Shown: positions 45,758 to 54,977, numbered from the stretch's first letter. The stretch is DNA of 64,000 bases from an uncultured Clostridia bacterium (GCA_947166945.1 CAMVGH010000001.1:31012-95011), one strand, 5' to 3'. Notes: generated by a model from the letters alone, not told the origin. Translations and numbers: made by a program.

Positions 45758-47776
45758 TTATGAGAAGCGGGATATAAGGTCTGCCATGTTTCCTTCAAAG
45801 AAGGTATTGCCGTCCGGACCGCAGACTCTGTATCTGTCGCTGTCGAAGCTTCCGAGGACGATCAGGAACGTGTCTGCCGGAAGTCTTGCGTATCGGTTGT
45901 TCTCGCCGATAAGTCCGAGCGCCGCGCCGGATACGATGAAATAGTTATCTCTTTCGGCGGGGATAACGGTTTTCCCGCCGATGTCCATGATACCGAGTCC
46001 GCGGTTCTGCTTTCCGATAAGGAAGCAGATACGGTTCCCGCATCTGTAGCTGCCGAACTCGTATTTTGCGCGTATGCGGCTCTTTCCGAATTCCGCGGTC
46101 GCGCCTGATATGAGCTGAGATGGTTCTGCCGAGAACATGATCTCATTTGTTGCGGTTTTTTTCAGGACTGCTTTCTCATCTCCGAATTCATCCTCTTCAC
46201 TGCTCAGCGAGCAGATAACGCTGTCGAACACATGGATCCCGTACGGAGTCTGGTCGCCGTAATTCAGCTTGTAATTGAAGGAACATATCTCACCGAGCTG
46301 CTCATCCAGCAGCAGACACTTGTCATGATCGTAGGAAAGGTCGCTGCGTTCCTGAAGAATGGAAATGTATGTTTTCCCGTTAACGACGAATACTCCGCCG
46401 CAGGATTCCGTCTTGTCGGCGTTATGGAAATGGACTATGCCGTCCGCAAATCCGCCGCCCTTGTCGAGCCGCAGATGTCCTGTCTGCGTGTATCCGCCGT
46501 CCGTGTCCTTTTCATAGCAGAACAGATCCGAGGGTCTGCTCTCGCCGCTCCTTGAACTTTCCGTGGGCATTGGGCAGGGCATATTCAGATAGCAGCGGTT
46601 TCCGCTTCCCATGATCTGCGGAGTGAACCGCAGATTATTCTTTCCGAGACTTATAACGATCCGGTCATTATCGTCTATAAGTTCATAAATACCGGCTTCA
46701 TTTTTTCCGGAAGCACCGTCAGCCGCGTAAATATCGGAAATTTTCAGCAGTAAATACCTGTCGCGTCCCTTTTCACCATTGATACGGACGGTCTTGTATC
46801 TCACCGTTCTTTCCGGAAGATATAGCTTTCCGGTCTTGCGGTTGAAAATACATCTCTGTCTGTCCATTTCATAACGGCTGCGAAGGATATCGATGATCCT
46901 GTCGCTGTAATAATAATACTCCACGAAATATTCGCTCGGGTCGCCGTCATACTTGGGAACGAACACGTTATCGAGAACACTTATACCGTTGTCACAGTCA
47001 ACGACCTTCTGAGAACCGACGTTTATATCATCGGAAACGGCGTTGTAACGGACACGGTTGGTCATTCTGTTGTATTCTTCCGGCATGGTCTGGAGACAGT
47101 ATTTTCCGCCTATGATCCGCATCGGGAATATATCCGCTATGCCGGTTATATTTTCCTGATACTGCGCCGAGAACAATATGCGGCTGTCGCGTGATATAAG
47201 AAGTGTAACGCCTGATGTCGCGAACGGCTGGCTGATCCCCGTGAATGCGCGGAGTATCCGTCTGAATTCATCTGCTGAAACCATGCTGTTGCTGCGGAAC
47301 AGTATAAAGCTTAAGAACCGGCTGCCGTTGCGGAAGCAGTCACCCTGCGGTTCCAGCACTCCGTTGGCCAGGTTTGCGCCTGTCCAGCTCATATAGCATA
47401 CCAGCTCGGCTACCTCCTCACCTCTTACGAGGAAAGGTCTCAGTTCTCTTCCGGAAGCACGGTCATCGATAGCCACAGCATAGTTGTCCTTGAATTCGCT
47501 TATCCATGTAATATGCTTGTTTTCGGCAAGCTGCTGATGTGCGGCTATCCATTTCTTGTAGAAAGGTTCTCCGGCATTTCCGGAATGAACTATAGCTTCT
47601 TCCACATCAGTGTTGTTCTGGCTGATATCGTTTCCGCATTTCGAGCAGAAAAGCGCACCGCTTACAAGTTTTGCTCCGCATCTCGGACAGAATTCCGACA
47701 GATACTGTTTGGTGCCGCAGAAAGGGCAGAACGATGAACCGGCGGGAAGGGGATGGGTACAGTTACGACATATCAT
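45758..47776 (-). CDS. Double zinc-ribbon protein with large beta-rich region
   Basis: A 672-aa protein beginning with two treble-clef zinc ribbons (residues 1-50: CRNCTHPLPAGSSFCPFCG, CPRCGAKLVSGALFCSKCG). The rest has no recognised domain but looks beta-rich and repetitive; DIGGKTVIPAERDNYFIV is WG-repeat-like, and charged loops between short strands suggest a propeller or beta-helix. No signal or membrane helix is visible. Zinc-ribbon starts of this kind often recruit a protein to a partner. It directly follows the NRPS gene (16-base gap), so it may be a scaffold or sensor for that system. Confidence 0.6.
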   Translation of the reverse strand: MICRNCTHPLPAGSSFCPFCGTKQYLSEFCPRCGAKLVSGALFCSKCGNDISQNNTDVEEAIVHSGNAGEPFYKKWIAAHQQLAENKHITWISEFKDNYAVAIDDRASGRELRPFLVRGEEVAELVCYMSWTGANLANGVLEPQGDCFRNGSRFLSFILFRSNSMVSADEFRRILRAFTGISQPFATSGVTLLISRDSRILFSAQYQENITGIADIFPMRIIGGKYCLQTMPEEYNRMTNRVRYNAVSDDINVGSQKVVDCDNGISVLDNVFVPKYDGDPSEYFVEYYYYSDRIIDILRSRYEMDRQRCIFNRKTGKLYLPERTVRYKTVRINGEKGRDRYLLLKISDIYAADGASGKNEAGIYELIDDNDRIVISLGKNNLRFTPQIMGSGNRCYLNMPCPMPTESSRSGESRPSDLFCYEKDTDGGYTQTGHLRLDKGGGFADGIVHFHNADKTESCGGVFVVNGKTYISILQERSDLSYDHDKCLLLDEQLGEICSFNYKLNYGDQTPYGIHVFDSVICSLSSEEDEFGDEKAVLKKTATNEIMFSAEPSQLISGATAEFGKSRIRAKYEFGSYRCGNRICFLIGKQNRGLGIMDIGGKTVIPAERDNYFIVSGAALGLIGENNRYARLPADTFLIVLGSFDSDRYRVCGPDGNTFFEGNMADLISRFS

Positions 47777-47792
47777 GATTCTGTTTCCTCCC

Positions 47793-50771
47793 TTACTTCT
47801 TTCTTGAGAAAGCCGCGCTGCCGCTGCTTTCCGCGCCGGCTGAGATCTGTGCTCTCAGATCTCCGACCGTCATACCCGCCCCGGCTCCGCATTTCAGCAG
47901 TGCCTTTGCGGTATTCACGAACAATTCGCTGAATTTTCTGATGCTGTCATCGTTGTATCTGCTCGCGGCGTAGTCGATCATCAGCTGAAGTCCGTCCTCG
48001 CCGTCGAGGATCTCCATATCAAGTATGGTCTGCGACGCAGCCTGATTCTGTCTGATATCTACCGTTTCGATGTCCAGTGTCTTTATCTCCGCCATATCGC
48101 GCATATCACGCTGATAGAGCACATAAGCGGATTCCACGTCGCCGACCTGCGAAATGGTATCTACATACGGGTAGCAGCTGTGTTCGATACCTCCGCGAAC
48201 CTGTTCATGCACATTTTCAAACAATTCCTCCGCGGTCATGCCGCCGGTGAATTCAAATCCTATCGGCAGGTCACGGAACAGCAGTCCGACCGTGGTCATC
48301 ATCTGCATATCCTCGCGTCCGTTGTATATCCATGAAAGCCGTATATTGTCCGCCTTGTTGTATATGGAGACTGCCAGTCCCGCAGCGGCGATAAAGAATT
48401 CGTTGCGTGATATGCGGAATTTTTCTTCAACGGCTGCGAGAGCGCTGCTGTCCATTCCGAGGCTGCGTATCATCTCGCCCATTTCATTTTCGCGGGATTC
48501 GTTGTCGGGGGTCGGGTAGGTGCTCCATTCAATGCCGCTGTACTTATCTTCAAAATACTTCTTGCTCTGTACATAGAAGTCGCTGTTTACCGCGTCTTCA
48601 CGTTCTTTCAGCATAAGGTAGTAGTTGTCCGGTACAAGCGCCGTGCCGGAAAGCGCGCGTATCACGCTTCCCATGAATACCTTGAACGACGATCCGTCAA
48701 ATATCGTATGGTGAACGTCAAAGAACACATATCCGGCTGTTTCGGTCTCAAACACTCTGCATCTGTGGAGCGGTTCTCCTATTATCCTGAATGGCTGAAC
48801 AAGGGTATCCTTTACCGTATCCAGCTCCCAGTCGTGTATCTGCTCCACCACAAGGTTCTTCATCTTTTCCGGCGTGTATTTCTGGACGATATCCCCGTCG
48901 TCATTGAAATCAAGCGTTGTGAGAAGCGCCGGGTGATTGAGTATCGCTGCCTGCATGGCTGCTGCGACCTTTTCGGCAGTCATTTTGTTCTTGTCGAACC
49001 TGAACATGGTGAACAGATTGTACATTGTGGATTTAGGTGTATAGAGCTGGTAATCCACCATATAAAGCTGTTCCGGAGTGAGAAGGTGAGGCTGTTTCAT
49101 TGCTCTTGCATTCCTTGCCTCGTCCGACTCGCTGTCGTTTCCGGAATGAAGCGCCGTATAGAGCTTTGCTATCCTTTGCGGTGTGCGTCCTCTGAATATT
49201 TCGGAGGCGTTGAGTCCGGGCATACCGCTCTCAACGATCATCTGTATCGAACCGAGGGAATCCCCTCCCAGCTCATAGAAGTCGTCGCGCGCTCCCACAC
49301 GCTCCAGACCGAGCACCTTTGCCATTGCGGCACAGAGCTTTTCCTCCGTCACATTTGCCGGAGGCGCGTATGTTCTTTCGATATCCCTCATCTCCGGCAG
49401 CGGCAGGGATTTTCTGTCCAGTTTGCCGTTGGGACGCAGCGGGACATGATCGATCCTTACATAATACGACGGTATCATGTAATATGGTATATATTCCAGC
49501 AGCACTTCACGCAGCGCGTTGCTGTCTATGCGTATGTTGTCCTTGTAATATGCGCAGATATATGCCTTTCCGCCGTCCTCGATACATTTTGCGGCAGCCC
49601 AGTCTATATGCAGCACGTCCATGAGTGCCGATTCTATCTCCGCCGGCTCGATACGGTTCCCGTTTATCTTTATCATATCGGTGCTTCTGCCCAGCAGGAG
49701 AAGATCGCCGTTCTCGTCTTTCCTTGCGAGGTCTCCGGTGTGGCATACGCCGTTCACGAAAGTCTTTTCCGTTTCTTCGGGGAGATTTATGTATCCGCGC
49801 ACAAACGGCGCCTCAAAGCACAGCTCACCTGTCTCTCCGTCCGGCACCGGCTCGCCTTCCTCGTCGATCAGTGTCGTTTTCACTCCGGGCTTGCCGATAG
49901 GGCATACCGGATACGGTCTGTCGATCTCGAACAGGCTTATGCAGAACCCGCTTTCGCTCATGGCATAGACATTTATCAGTCTTACGTCTTTTACGAACAC
50001 ATTGTTTGCCGGTTCCGATCCCACGAACAGTGTTTTCAGGAACGGACCGGTCTTGTCTCCGAGAGCGCGCACGTAGGACGGAGTGAGGAATGTTACGGAG
50101 ATACGCTTTTCGATAAAGAAATTTCTGAGCAGTACGGGGTCTTTCAGTGTCGTATATGATACTACGAAGACCCTGCTGTTCTTTGTATTGAGGGCGCCGA
50201 GCGCGATTATAACGGAGGCGATGAAGTTAAGGGGGACAAGTATGGCGATCCTTTCGTCAGAACCGAAGGGAACTTCACCGTTCAGCTTTATTGAGTCAAT
50301 GCTCATCTGAAGGCTTCCGTACTCATGGATAACGCCTTTCGGCTTTCCGGAAGTACCGGAAGTGTATATAGCGTAAGCCGCGTCATGATCGTCTGTCTGT
50401 GCGTATCCGTCGAGCGGCTCCGTCTGCATTATCTCTTCCCAGTTCGATGCGCTTATACGTGTTTTGCAGCCGCAGTCACGCCGTATATATTCGGTGCGCT
50501 CCGGGGCATAGCTGTCTTCGACCAGAACGAAAGCCGCGCCCGCACGCCATACTCCGAGCATTGCCGCTATCGGCAGCACTCCTCTCGGCAGGTCGATAAG
50601 GACGAAATCCTCTCTGCCTGTGTTCTTCGACTTCAGCCAGCTGTATATCCTTGCGGTCATATCGTCGAGCTGAGAGTAGGTTATGCCCTTTGAGTGGGCA
50701 TCGTCAAACAGTATGGCAGTATTGCCGTTTTCACGGCAGTATCCGGCAAGCATTTCGATGATCTGTGCCAT
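47793..50771 (-). CDS. Free-standing NRPS: adenylation-carrier-condensation
   Basis: A 992-aa protein with domains in the order A-PCP-C. Adenylation (about 1-460): A3 motif YTSGTSGKPKGV (136-147), YAMSESG (269-275), HTGDL and GRSTDMIKINGNRIEP (344-376), catalytic Lys450 in PNGKLDRK. Carrier (about 475-545): LGGDS with Ser505 as the phosphopantetheine site. Condensation (about 560-990): HHTIFDG (687-693), matching HHxxxDG. It would load one amino acid and join it to a second amine or acyl unit. No thioesterase, MbtH or phosphopantetheinyl transferase gene is in the window. Its neighbours are STAS proteins and an RsbW-like ATPase, not transporters or usual tailoring genes. Confidence 0.9.
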   Translation of the reverse strand: MAQIIEMLAGYCRENGNTAILFDDAHSKGITYSQLDDMTARIYSWLKSKNTGREDFVLIDLPRGVLPIAAMLGVWRAGAAFVLVEDSYAPERTEYIRRDCGCKTRISASNWEEIMQTEPLDGYAQTDDHDAAYAIYTSGTSGKPKGVIHEYGSLQMSIDSIKLNGEVPFGSDERIAILVPLNFIASVIIALGALNTKNSRVFVVSYTTLKDPVLLRNFFIEKRISVTFLTPSYVRALGDKTGPFLKTLFVGSEPANNVFVKDVRLINVYAMSESGFCISLFEIDRPYPVCPIGKPGVKTTLIDEEGEPVPDGETGELCFEAPFVRGYINLPEETEKTFVNGVCHTGDLARKDENGDLLLLGRSTDMIKINGNRIEPAEIESALMDVLHIDWAAAKCIEDGGKAYICAYYKDNIRIDSNALREVLLEYIPYYMIPSYYVRIDHVPLRPNGKLDRKSLPLPEMRDIERTYAPPANVTEEKLCAAMAKVLGLERVGARDDFYELGGDSLGSIQMIVESGMPGLNASEIFRGRTPQRIAKLYTALHSGNDSESDEARNARAMKQPHLLTPEQLYMVDYQLYTPKSTMYNLFTMFRFDKNKMTAEKVAAAMQAAILNHPALLTTLDFNDDGDIVQKYTPEKMKNLVVEQIHDWELDTVKDTLVQPFRIIGEPLHRCRVFETETAGYVFFDVHHTIFDGSSFKVFMGSVIRALSGTALVPDNYYLMLKEREDAVNSDFYVQSKKYFEDKYSGIEWSTYPTPDNESRENEMGEMIRSLGMDSSALAAVEEKFRISRNEFFIAAAGLAVSIYNKADNIRLSWIYNGREDMQMMTTVGLLFRDLPIGFEFTGGMTAEELFENVHEQVRGGIEHSCYPYVDTISQVGDVESAYVLYQRDMRDMAEIKTLDIETVDIRQNQAASQTILDMEILDGEDGLQLMIDYAASRYNDDSIRKFSELFVNTAKALLKCGAGAGMTVGDLRAQISAGAESSGSAAFSRKK

Positions 50772-50802
50772 TTGTTTTCCTCCTTGATCTATAATAAATG
50801 GG

Positions 50803-51228
50803 TCATCCCGCTATGATCTTTTTCATTGTGAAGATATTCATACCGTCGCGGTATTCGTATGCCACCTCGTCCATATTCTTCTTGGTGAGGAAAATGCCGA
50901 GTCCGCCCACTTCTCTTTCCGACGCGGGCAGGTTTACGTCCGGGTCTTCCCTGGCAAGCGGGTCGTATGGCACACCGCTGTCCTTGAAGGTTATCTCCGC
51001 CACGGCAGGTTCTCCCGACAGCGATACTTTTATGACCGCGTTTCCGGTGCCCGGCGCGTATGCATAGCTTGCGATATTTACAAATATTTCCTCTACGGCA
51101 AGTTCTATCTGTAATTGTATATTCATCGGGCAATCCGCGGATTCAAGCATTTCGTCAACGAATCCGATGACTTTGTCCAGTTCATCTACAGATGCTGTCG
51201 TTTCAAGCTCATTCACAAACGTTTCCAT
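50803..51228 (-). CDS. RsbW/SpoIIAB-like anti-sigma-type ATPase
   Basis: A 141-aa GHKL ATPase. The N-box ELAVEEIFVNIASYAY includes the Mg-binding Asn; DSGVPYDP is the G1 box and GGLGIFL the G2 box. Length matches RsbW/SpoIIAB. Such proteins phosphorylate the switch serine of a STAS partner and bind another protein, classically a sigma factor. It lies 13 bases after a STAS gene and 31 before the NRPS gene. No sigma factor gene is near, so its client may be something else in the operon. ATG 51228 is preceded by a GAGGTA-type site. Confidence 0.88.
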   Translation of the reverse strand: METFVNELETTASVDELDKVIGFVDEMLESADCPMNIQLQIELAVEEIFVNIASYAYAPGTGNAVIKVSLSGEPAVAEITFKDSGVPYDPLAREDPDVNLPASEREVGGLGIFLTKKNMDEVAYEYRDGMNIFTMKKIIAG

Positions 51229-51241
51229 AGCAGTACCTCAT

Positions 51242-51538
51242 TTATTCGATGTTGAGAACACCGGAGAAATTAGTCACATCAAATATAGCTTTTACCTCTT
51301 TGCATACATTTACTATCCTGAGACCGTTCTTATGCGCCATTGCCTTATGGGCGGCAAGAAGCACACGGAGCCCCGCGGAGGAGATATAGTTCACCCCTTC
51401 AAGGTCGATCACCATTTTCTCGGAATCATCGAAACATTCCCTGACCCTGCTGTCAAATTCCGGTGCGGTCTTTGAATCTATTCTTCCCTCAATTTTTAAA
51501 GTGGTCTCGGTCCCGTTCACGTTTTTACTGATAGTCAT
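51242..51538 (-). CDS. STAS-domain protein (anti-sigma-antagonist type)
   Basis: A 98-aa single STAS domain with GVNYISSAGLRVLLAAHK, including the switch serine. It is the first gene of the predicted nine-gene operon and directly precedes the RsbW-like ATPase gene, the classical pairing. AAAGGAT is upstream of ATG 51538. Confidence 0.9.
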   Translation of the reverse strand: MTISKNVNGTETTLKIEGRIDSKTAPEFDSRVRECFDDSEKMVIDLEGVNYISSAGLRVLLAAHKAMAHKNGLRIVNVCKEVKAIFDVTNFSGVLNIE

Positions 51539-51604
51539 AATAAATATCCTTTCTCAGTTATTCCTTTTTATTTTCCGGCAGAATATACTTATCTTTAATA
51601 CTTT

Positions 51605-51633
51605 ATTTTATCATATACTGCTTAATAAGTCAA
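51605..51633 (-). promoter_or_regulatory. Promoter of the NRPS/STAS operon
   Basis: Minus strand: TTGACT (51633-51628), 17 bases, TAAAAT (51610-51605). The leader would be about 60 bases to ATG 51538. No comparable promoter or terminator was noticed down to 40804. Confidence 0.65.
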
Positions 51634-51654
51634 GTCTTTGACCGCCTCGGGACA

Positions 51655-51694
51655 AAGAAAAAATCCGCTGCCGGTATTTGTGCCGTACAGCGGA
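51655..51694 (-). terminator. Terminator of the upstream STAS gene
   Basis: On the minus strand TCCGCTG (51694-51688) pairs with CAGCGGA (51670-51664), followed by a T-run at 51663-51655. It separates the monocistronic STAS gene from the operon promoter just downstream. Confidence 0.75.
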
Positions 51695-51735
51695 GAGAAC
51701 ATGGTATTCTGTTTTTCGCGGCAGTCTTTTTCATG

Positions 51736-52044
51736 TCATTCGATATTCAGCACGTTGTCAAAGCCCGTTACACGGAAAACTTCCGAAACCATCGGAGTCG
51801 GGTTTATTATTGTCATTTTTCCGCCCTTTGCCGCCATGATCTTGGTCAGGCTCAGGAGTGATCTCAGTCCCGAAGAGGAGATATACTTGAGCTCCCCGAA
51901 ATCAAGGACCAGCTCCATTATCCCTTCGAGTGACGATTTGATCTCGGCATCGAAATCCGAAGAGTTTGAGGTATCTATTTTTCCTGCCGTTAAAACGGTG
52001 AGCTTTTCATTTTCCTGCCTTTTTACAACGCTTAATTTCTCCAT
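51736..52044 (-). CDS. STAS-domain protein (anti-sigma-antagonist type)
   Basis: A 102-aa STAS domain with LKYISSSGLRSLLSLTK; the switch region is SSSG rather than the SSAG of its neighbours, closer to SpoIIAA/RsbV. It has its own promoter and terminator, so it can be made apart from the operon. It probably competes with the other STAS proteins for the RsbW-like ATPase. GAAAGGAGAAC precedes ATG 52044. Confidence 0.87.
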   Translation of the reverse strand: MEKLSVVKRQENEKLTVLTAGKIDTSNSSDFDAEIKSSLEGIMELVLDFGELKYISSSGLRSLLSLTKIMAAKGGKMTIINPTPMVSEVFRVTGFDNVLNIE

Positions 52045-52055
52045 TTGCGTTCTCC

Positions 52056-52089
52056 TTTCAGATTATCTGTTTTATTATAACATCTGAAA
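52056..52089. promoter_or_regulatory. Inverted repeat flanking the STAS gene -10 box
   Basis: TTTCAGAT (52056-52063) and ATCTGAAA (52082-52089) are exact inverted copies separated by 18 bases that contain the minus-strand TATAAT (52079-52074). This looks like a repressor operator spanning the promoter, though it could also form a leader hairpin. Confidence 0.6.
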
Positions 52090-52102
52090 TCTCTGCCGTC
52101 TA
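52074..52102 (-). promoter_or_regulatory. Promoter of the monocistronic STAS gene
   Basis: Minus strand: TATAAT at 52079-52074 with a weak -35 (TAGACG, 52102-52097) 17 bases away. The start would be about 23 bases before ATG 52044. Confidence 0.5.
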
Positions 52103-52196
52103 TACCCGACGAATAAAAATATTGAAAAATAGTGGAATTTCACAAAAAGCGCCAGATAAATTCGTGATTTATGATACGTTTTTACAATTCTTTTTA

Positions 52197-52225
52197 TTGA
52201 AAATGGAGACAAAATCTGTTATAAT
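52197..52225 (+). promoter_or_regulatory. Promoter of the monosaccharide importer operon
   Basis: TTGAAA (52197-52202), a 17-base spacer and TATAAT (52220-52225). ATG 52292 lies about 60 bases downstream of the expected start. Confidence 0.75.
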
Positions 52226-52291
52226 ATAAATAAATTATTTAATTTGATCGGTAAATATACTTTTTTACATTATACCAAAGGAGTTGCGGAA

Positions 52292-53413
52292 ATGAACATA
52301 AAGCTGAAAACCGGAATATCTGCTGCGCTTGCCGCGGCGCTTGTGCTGACGGCTGCAGGATGCAGCCCGGGTAAAAAGAACGGCGCGAAGACTGTCGGCA
52401 TTGCGATGCCCGCAAAATCTCTCGAACGCTGGAACCGTGACGGCGAATATCTTAAACAGAAGTTTGAGGCAGCAGGCTATAATGTGGAGCTGCGTTTTTC
52501 GGACAACAGTACCGATCAGCAGGTGAACGATATTCAGGTGCTGATCGCGGACGATGTTGACCTGCTTATAATCGCGGCTATCGACGGAAGCACACTGTTC
52601 AGGACTCTTGAGGACGCGGAGATAAAGAATATCCCGGTCATTGCCTATGACCGTCTTATAATGAATACCGACTCCGTTGCGTGCTATATTTCGTTCGACA
52701 ACTACTCGGTGGGAAAAATGCAGGCGCAGTTCATCGTTGACGAGCTTGGGCTTGACGACAGCGAGGAAACATACAATATCGAGCTTGTTTCGGGTGACTC
52801 CGCCGACAACAACGCGGTGTTCTTCTATAACGGCGCTGTTGACCTGCTGGCTCCGTATATCGACAGCGGCAGGCTGAAAATACCCTCGGGAAAGCGGGAG
52901 TTCCTGCAAACCTCCACACCGGGCTGGTCAATAGATCTCGCTTTTGAGAATATGCAGAACACGCTTTCGTCATACTATTCAAACGGCACAAAGCTCGATG
53001 CCGTACTTGCGGTGAACGACGGCACCGCGTTCGGCGCGGCACAGGCGATACTTTCCGACTACACAGGCGGGAATACGCCTGTTATTACAGGTCAGGACGG
53101 AGAGATCGCATCACTGCGGAATATCGTTGACGGAATACAGTCTATGACGATCTACAAGAATGTTACCGATGAAGCAAATGTTACTGTCGAGGTAGCGGAG
53201 GCTATCCTTGGCGAAAAACCTATAGACGGCTCGCTTGCGTCGTCTCTTTCCGCCGAATGTGTTTTTGACACGGAGAGCTATGACAACGGGAAGAAGGTCG
53301 TCTCTTCTTATCTGCTGAAACCGGAGATAATAACGGTCGGAAACCTTGATTATCTTGCAGATACCGGTCTTTACAGGTGGGACGACGACCATAAGTATCT
53401 TATTGAGAATTAA
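52292..53413 (+). CDS. chvE: Monosaccharide-binding lipoprotein (ChvE/XylF type)
   Basis: A 373-aa protein from ATG 52292 (AAAGGAG upstream) with a lipobox ending LTAAGC. It is a type-I periplasmic-binding fold protein; MPAKSLERWNRDGEYLKQKFE and IAAIDGSTLFRTLEDA fit the multiple-monosaccharide (ChvE/MmsE) group that binds glucose, galactose, xylose or arabinose. It is the first gene of an importer operon with an ATPase and a permease. Given the arabinan locus, arabinose or galactose is a reasonable guess for the ligand. Confidence 0.82.
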   Translation: MNIKLKTGISAALAAALVLTAAGCSPGKKNGAKTVGIAMPAKSLERWNRDGEYLKQKFEAAGYNVELRFSDNSTDQQVNDIQVLIADDVDLLIIAAIDGSTLFRTLEDAEIKNIPVIAYDRLIMNTDSVACYISFDNYSVGKMQAQFIVDELGLDDSEETYNIELVSGDSADNNAVFFYNGAVDLLAPYIDSGRLKIPSGKREFLQTSTPGWSIDLAFENMQNTLSSYYSNGTKLDAVLAVNDGTAFGAAQAILSDYTGGNTPVITGQDGEIASLRNIVDGIQSMTIYKNVTDEANVTVEVAEAILGEKPIDGSLASSLSAECVFDTESYDNGKKVVSSYLLKPEIITVGNLDYLADTGLYRWDDDHKYLIEN

Positions 53414-53428
53414 ATGGGAGGTACCGGT

Positions 53429-54976
53429 TTGTCTGAATACATACTTGAAATGAAGAACATCGTGAAGGAATTTACCGGTGTCAGAGCGCTCAATAATGTA
53501 AATCTCAGAGTAAGGCACGGCGAGATCCACGCGCTTGTGGGAGAGAACGGTGCGGGAAAATCCACACTGATGAACATTCTGAGCGGGATCTATCCCTTCG
53601 GGAGCTATACGGGCGATATCATATATGACGGCGAGGTCTGCAAATTCAGGACTCTTAAGGACAGCGAGGAAAAGGGCATAGTCATCATACATCAGGAGCT
53701 TGCGCTGATACCGGAGCTTTCCATAGGTGAGAATATGTATCTCGGGAATGAGCGCCGCGGCAGGTTCGGGATAGACTGGGACAAGACATGGCACGAGGCG
53801 GCGGAGCATCTGAGGCAGGTAGGCTCCGATGATGACCCGCGCACCCTGATAAAGGATATCGGGACCGGCAGGCAGCAGCTTGTGGAAATAGCGAAGGCAC
53901 TCAGCAAGAACGCAAAGCTGCTTATCCTTGACGAGCCTACCTCCTCCCTGAATGAAAAGGACTCAAAGATGCTGCTGGATCTGCTTATAGGCTTTAAAAA
54001 GCAGGGCATGACCTGCATCATCATTTCCCACAAGCTGAATGAGCTGGCATACTGCGCGGACAATATGACCGTTATCCGTGACGGTGCCTCGGTGGAGACC
54101 ATACCCAATGAAAACCACAACATAGACGAGAACAGGATAATCCGCGGAATGGTCGGAAGAGAGCTGAGTGACCGATATCCCCGCCGGGAACGCAGGATCA
54201 GCGATGAGATCGGCATGGAGGTAAGGAACTGGACGGTCTATCATCCGATATACAACGAGAAAAAAGTTGTCGATAATGTCTCTTTCAATGTTCATAAGGG
54301 CGAGATAGTCGGATTTTCGGGGTTACAGGGCGCGGGGCGCACCGAGCTTGCCATGTCGGTATTCGGACGTTCGTACGGTACACATATAAGCGGCGAAGTG
54401 AAGATAGGCGGCAGATCCGTTACTCTCCGTTCGGAGCGCGCCGCGATAGAAGCGGGGCTTGCCTACGTTACCGAGGATCGGAAGGGCAGCGGACTGATAC
54501 TCGCGGACAGCATAGCGGTGAATACCACTATGGCAAGGCTTGAGAAGGTCTGCCGGAACCATATAATAAACACCGGCGAGGAAGAACACGTTGCCGAGAA
54601 ATACAAGGAAAGGCTTCACACCAAGGCTCAGTCTGTAAGACAGGCTGTGGGCAGCCTCTCCGGCGGCAACCAGCAGAAGGTGCTGCTTGCCCGGTGGATG
54701 TTTGCCGACCCCGAGGTGCTGATCATCGACGAGCCCACACGGGGCATCGACGTTGGCGCGAAATACGAGATATACTGCATACTCAATGAGCTTGTGGCAC
54801 AGGGGAAGTCGGTGGTCATGATATCATCGGAAATGCCGGAGCTGATAGGAATGTGCGACCGGATATACGTCATGAATGAAGGCAGGATCGTGGCGGAAAT
54901 GACCGCTGCCGAGGCTACACAGGAAAAAATAATGGCTGCTATCCTGAGATCCGATATGAATATAAGTGAGGAATGA
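53429..54976 (+). CDS. mmsA: Monosaccharide importer ATPase (two ABC domains)
   Basis: About 515 aa. I prefer TTG 53429 (GGGAGG about eight bases upstream, product starting LSEYILEMKNIVKEF like its family) to ATG 53414. The first ABC domain has GENGAGKST; the second has the usual altered Walker A (GLQGAGRTE) with signature LSGGNQQK and LIIDEPTRGIDVG. This RbsA/XylG/MmsA layout powers uptake of pentoses or hexoses. It lies 15 bases after the binding-protein gene. Confidence 0.9.
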   Translation: MSEYILEMKNIVKEFTGVRALNNVNLRVRHGEIHALVGENGAGKSTLMNILSGIYPFGSYTGDIIYDGEVCKFRTLKDSEEKGIVIIHQELALIPELSIGENMYLGNERRGRFGIDWDKTWHEAAEHLRQVGSDDDPRTLIKDIGTGRQQLVEIAKALSKNAKLLILDEPTSSLNEKDSKMLLDLLIGFKKQGMTCIIISHKLNELAYCADNMTVIRDGASVETIPNENHNIDENRIIRGMVGRELSDRYPRRERRISDEIGMEVRNWTVYHPIYNEKKVVDNVSFNVHKGEIVGFSGLQGAGRTELAMSVFGRSYGTHISGEVKIGGRSVTLRSERAAIEAGLAYVTEDRKGSGLILADSIAVNTTMARLEKVCRNHIINTGEEEHVAEKYKERLHTKAQSVRQAVGSLSGGNQQKVLLARWMFADPEVLIIDEPTRGIDVGAKYEIYCILNELVAQGKSVVMISSEMPELIGMCDRIYVMNEGRIVAEMTAAEATQEKIMAAILRSDMNISEE

Positions 54977-54977
54977 C

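Noticed and set aside
48708-50159. 483-codon open frame on the plus strand
   Set aside because: It is antisense to the NRPS gene, which has all core motifs. No ribosome site or family motif supports it.
40804-52044. Classical sigma-B/SpoIIA-type stress operon
   Set aside because: No sigma factor gene or PP2C phosphatase is present, and the operon contains an NRPS and redox/methyl enzymes, so I describe it as a different arrangement.
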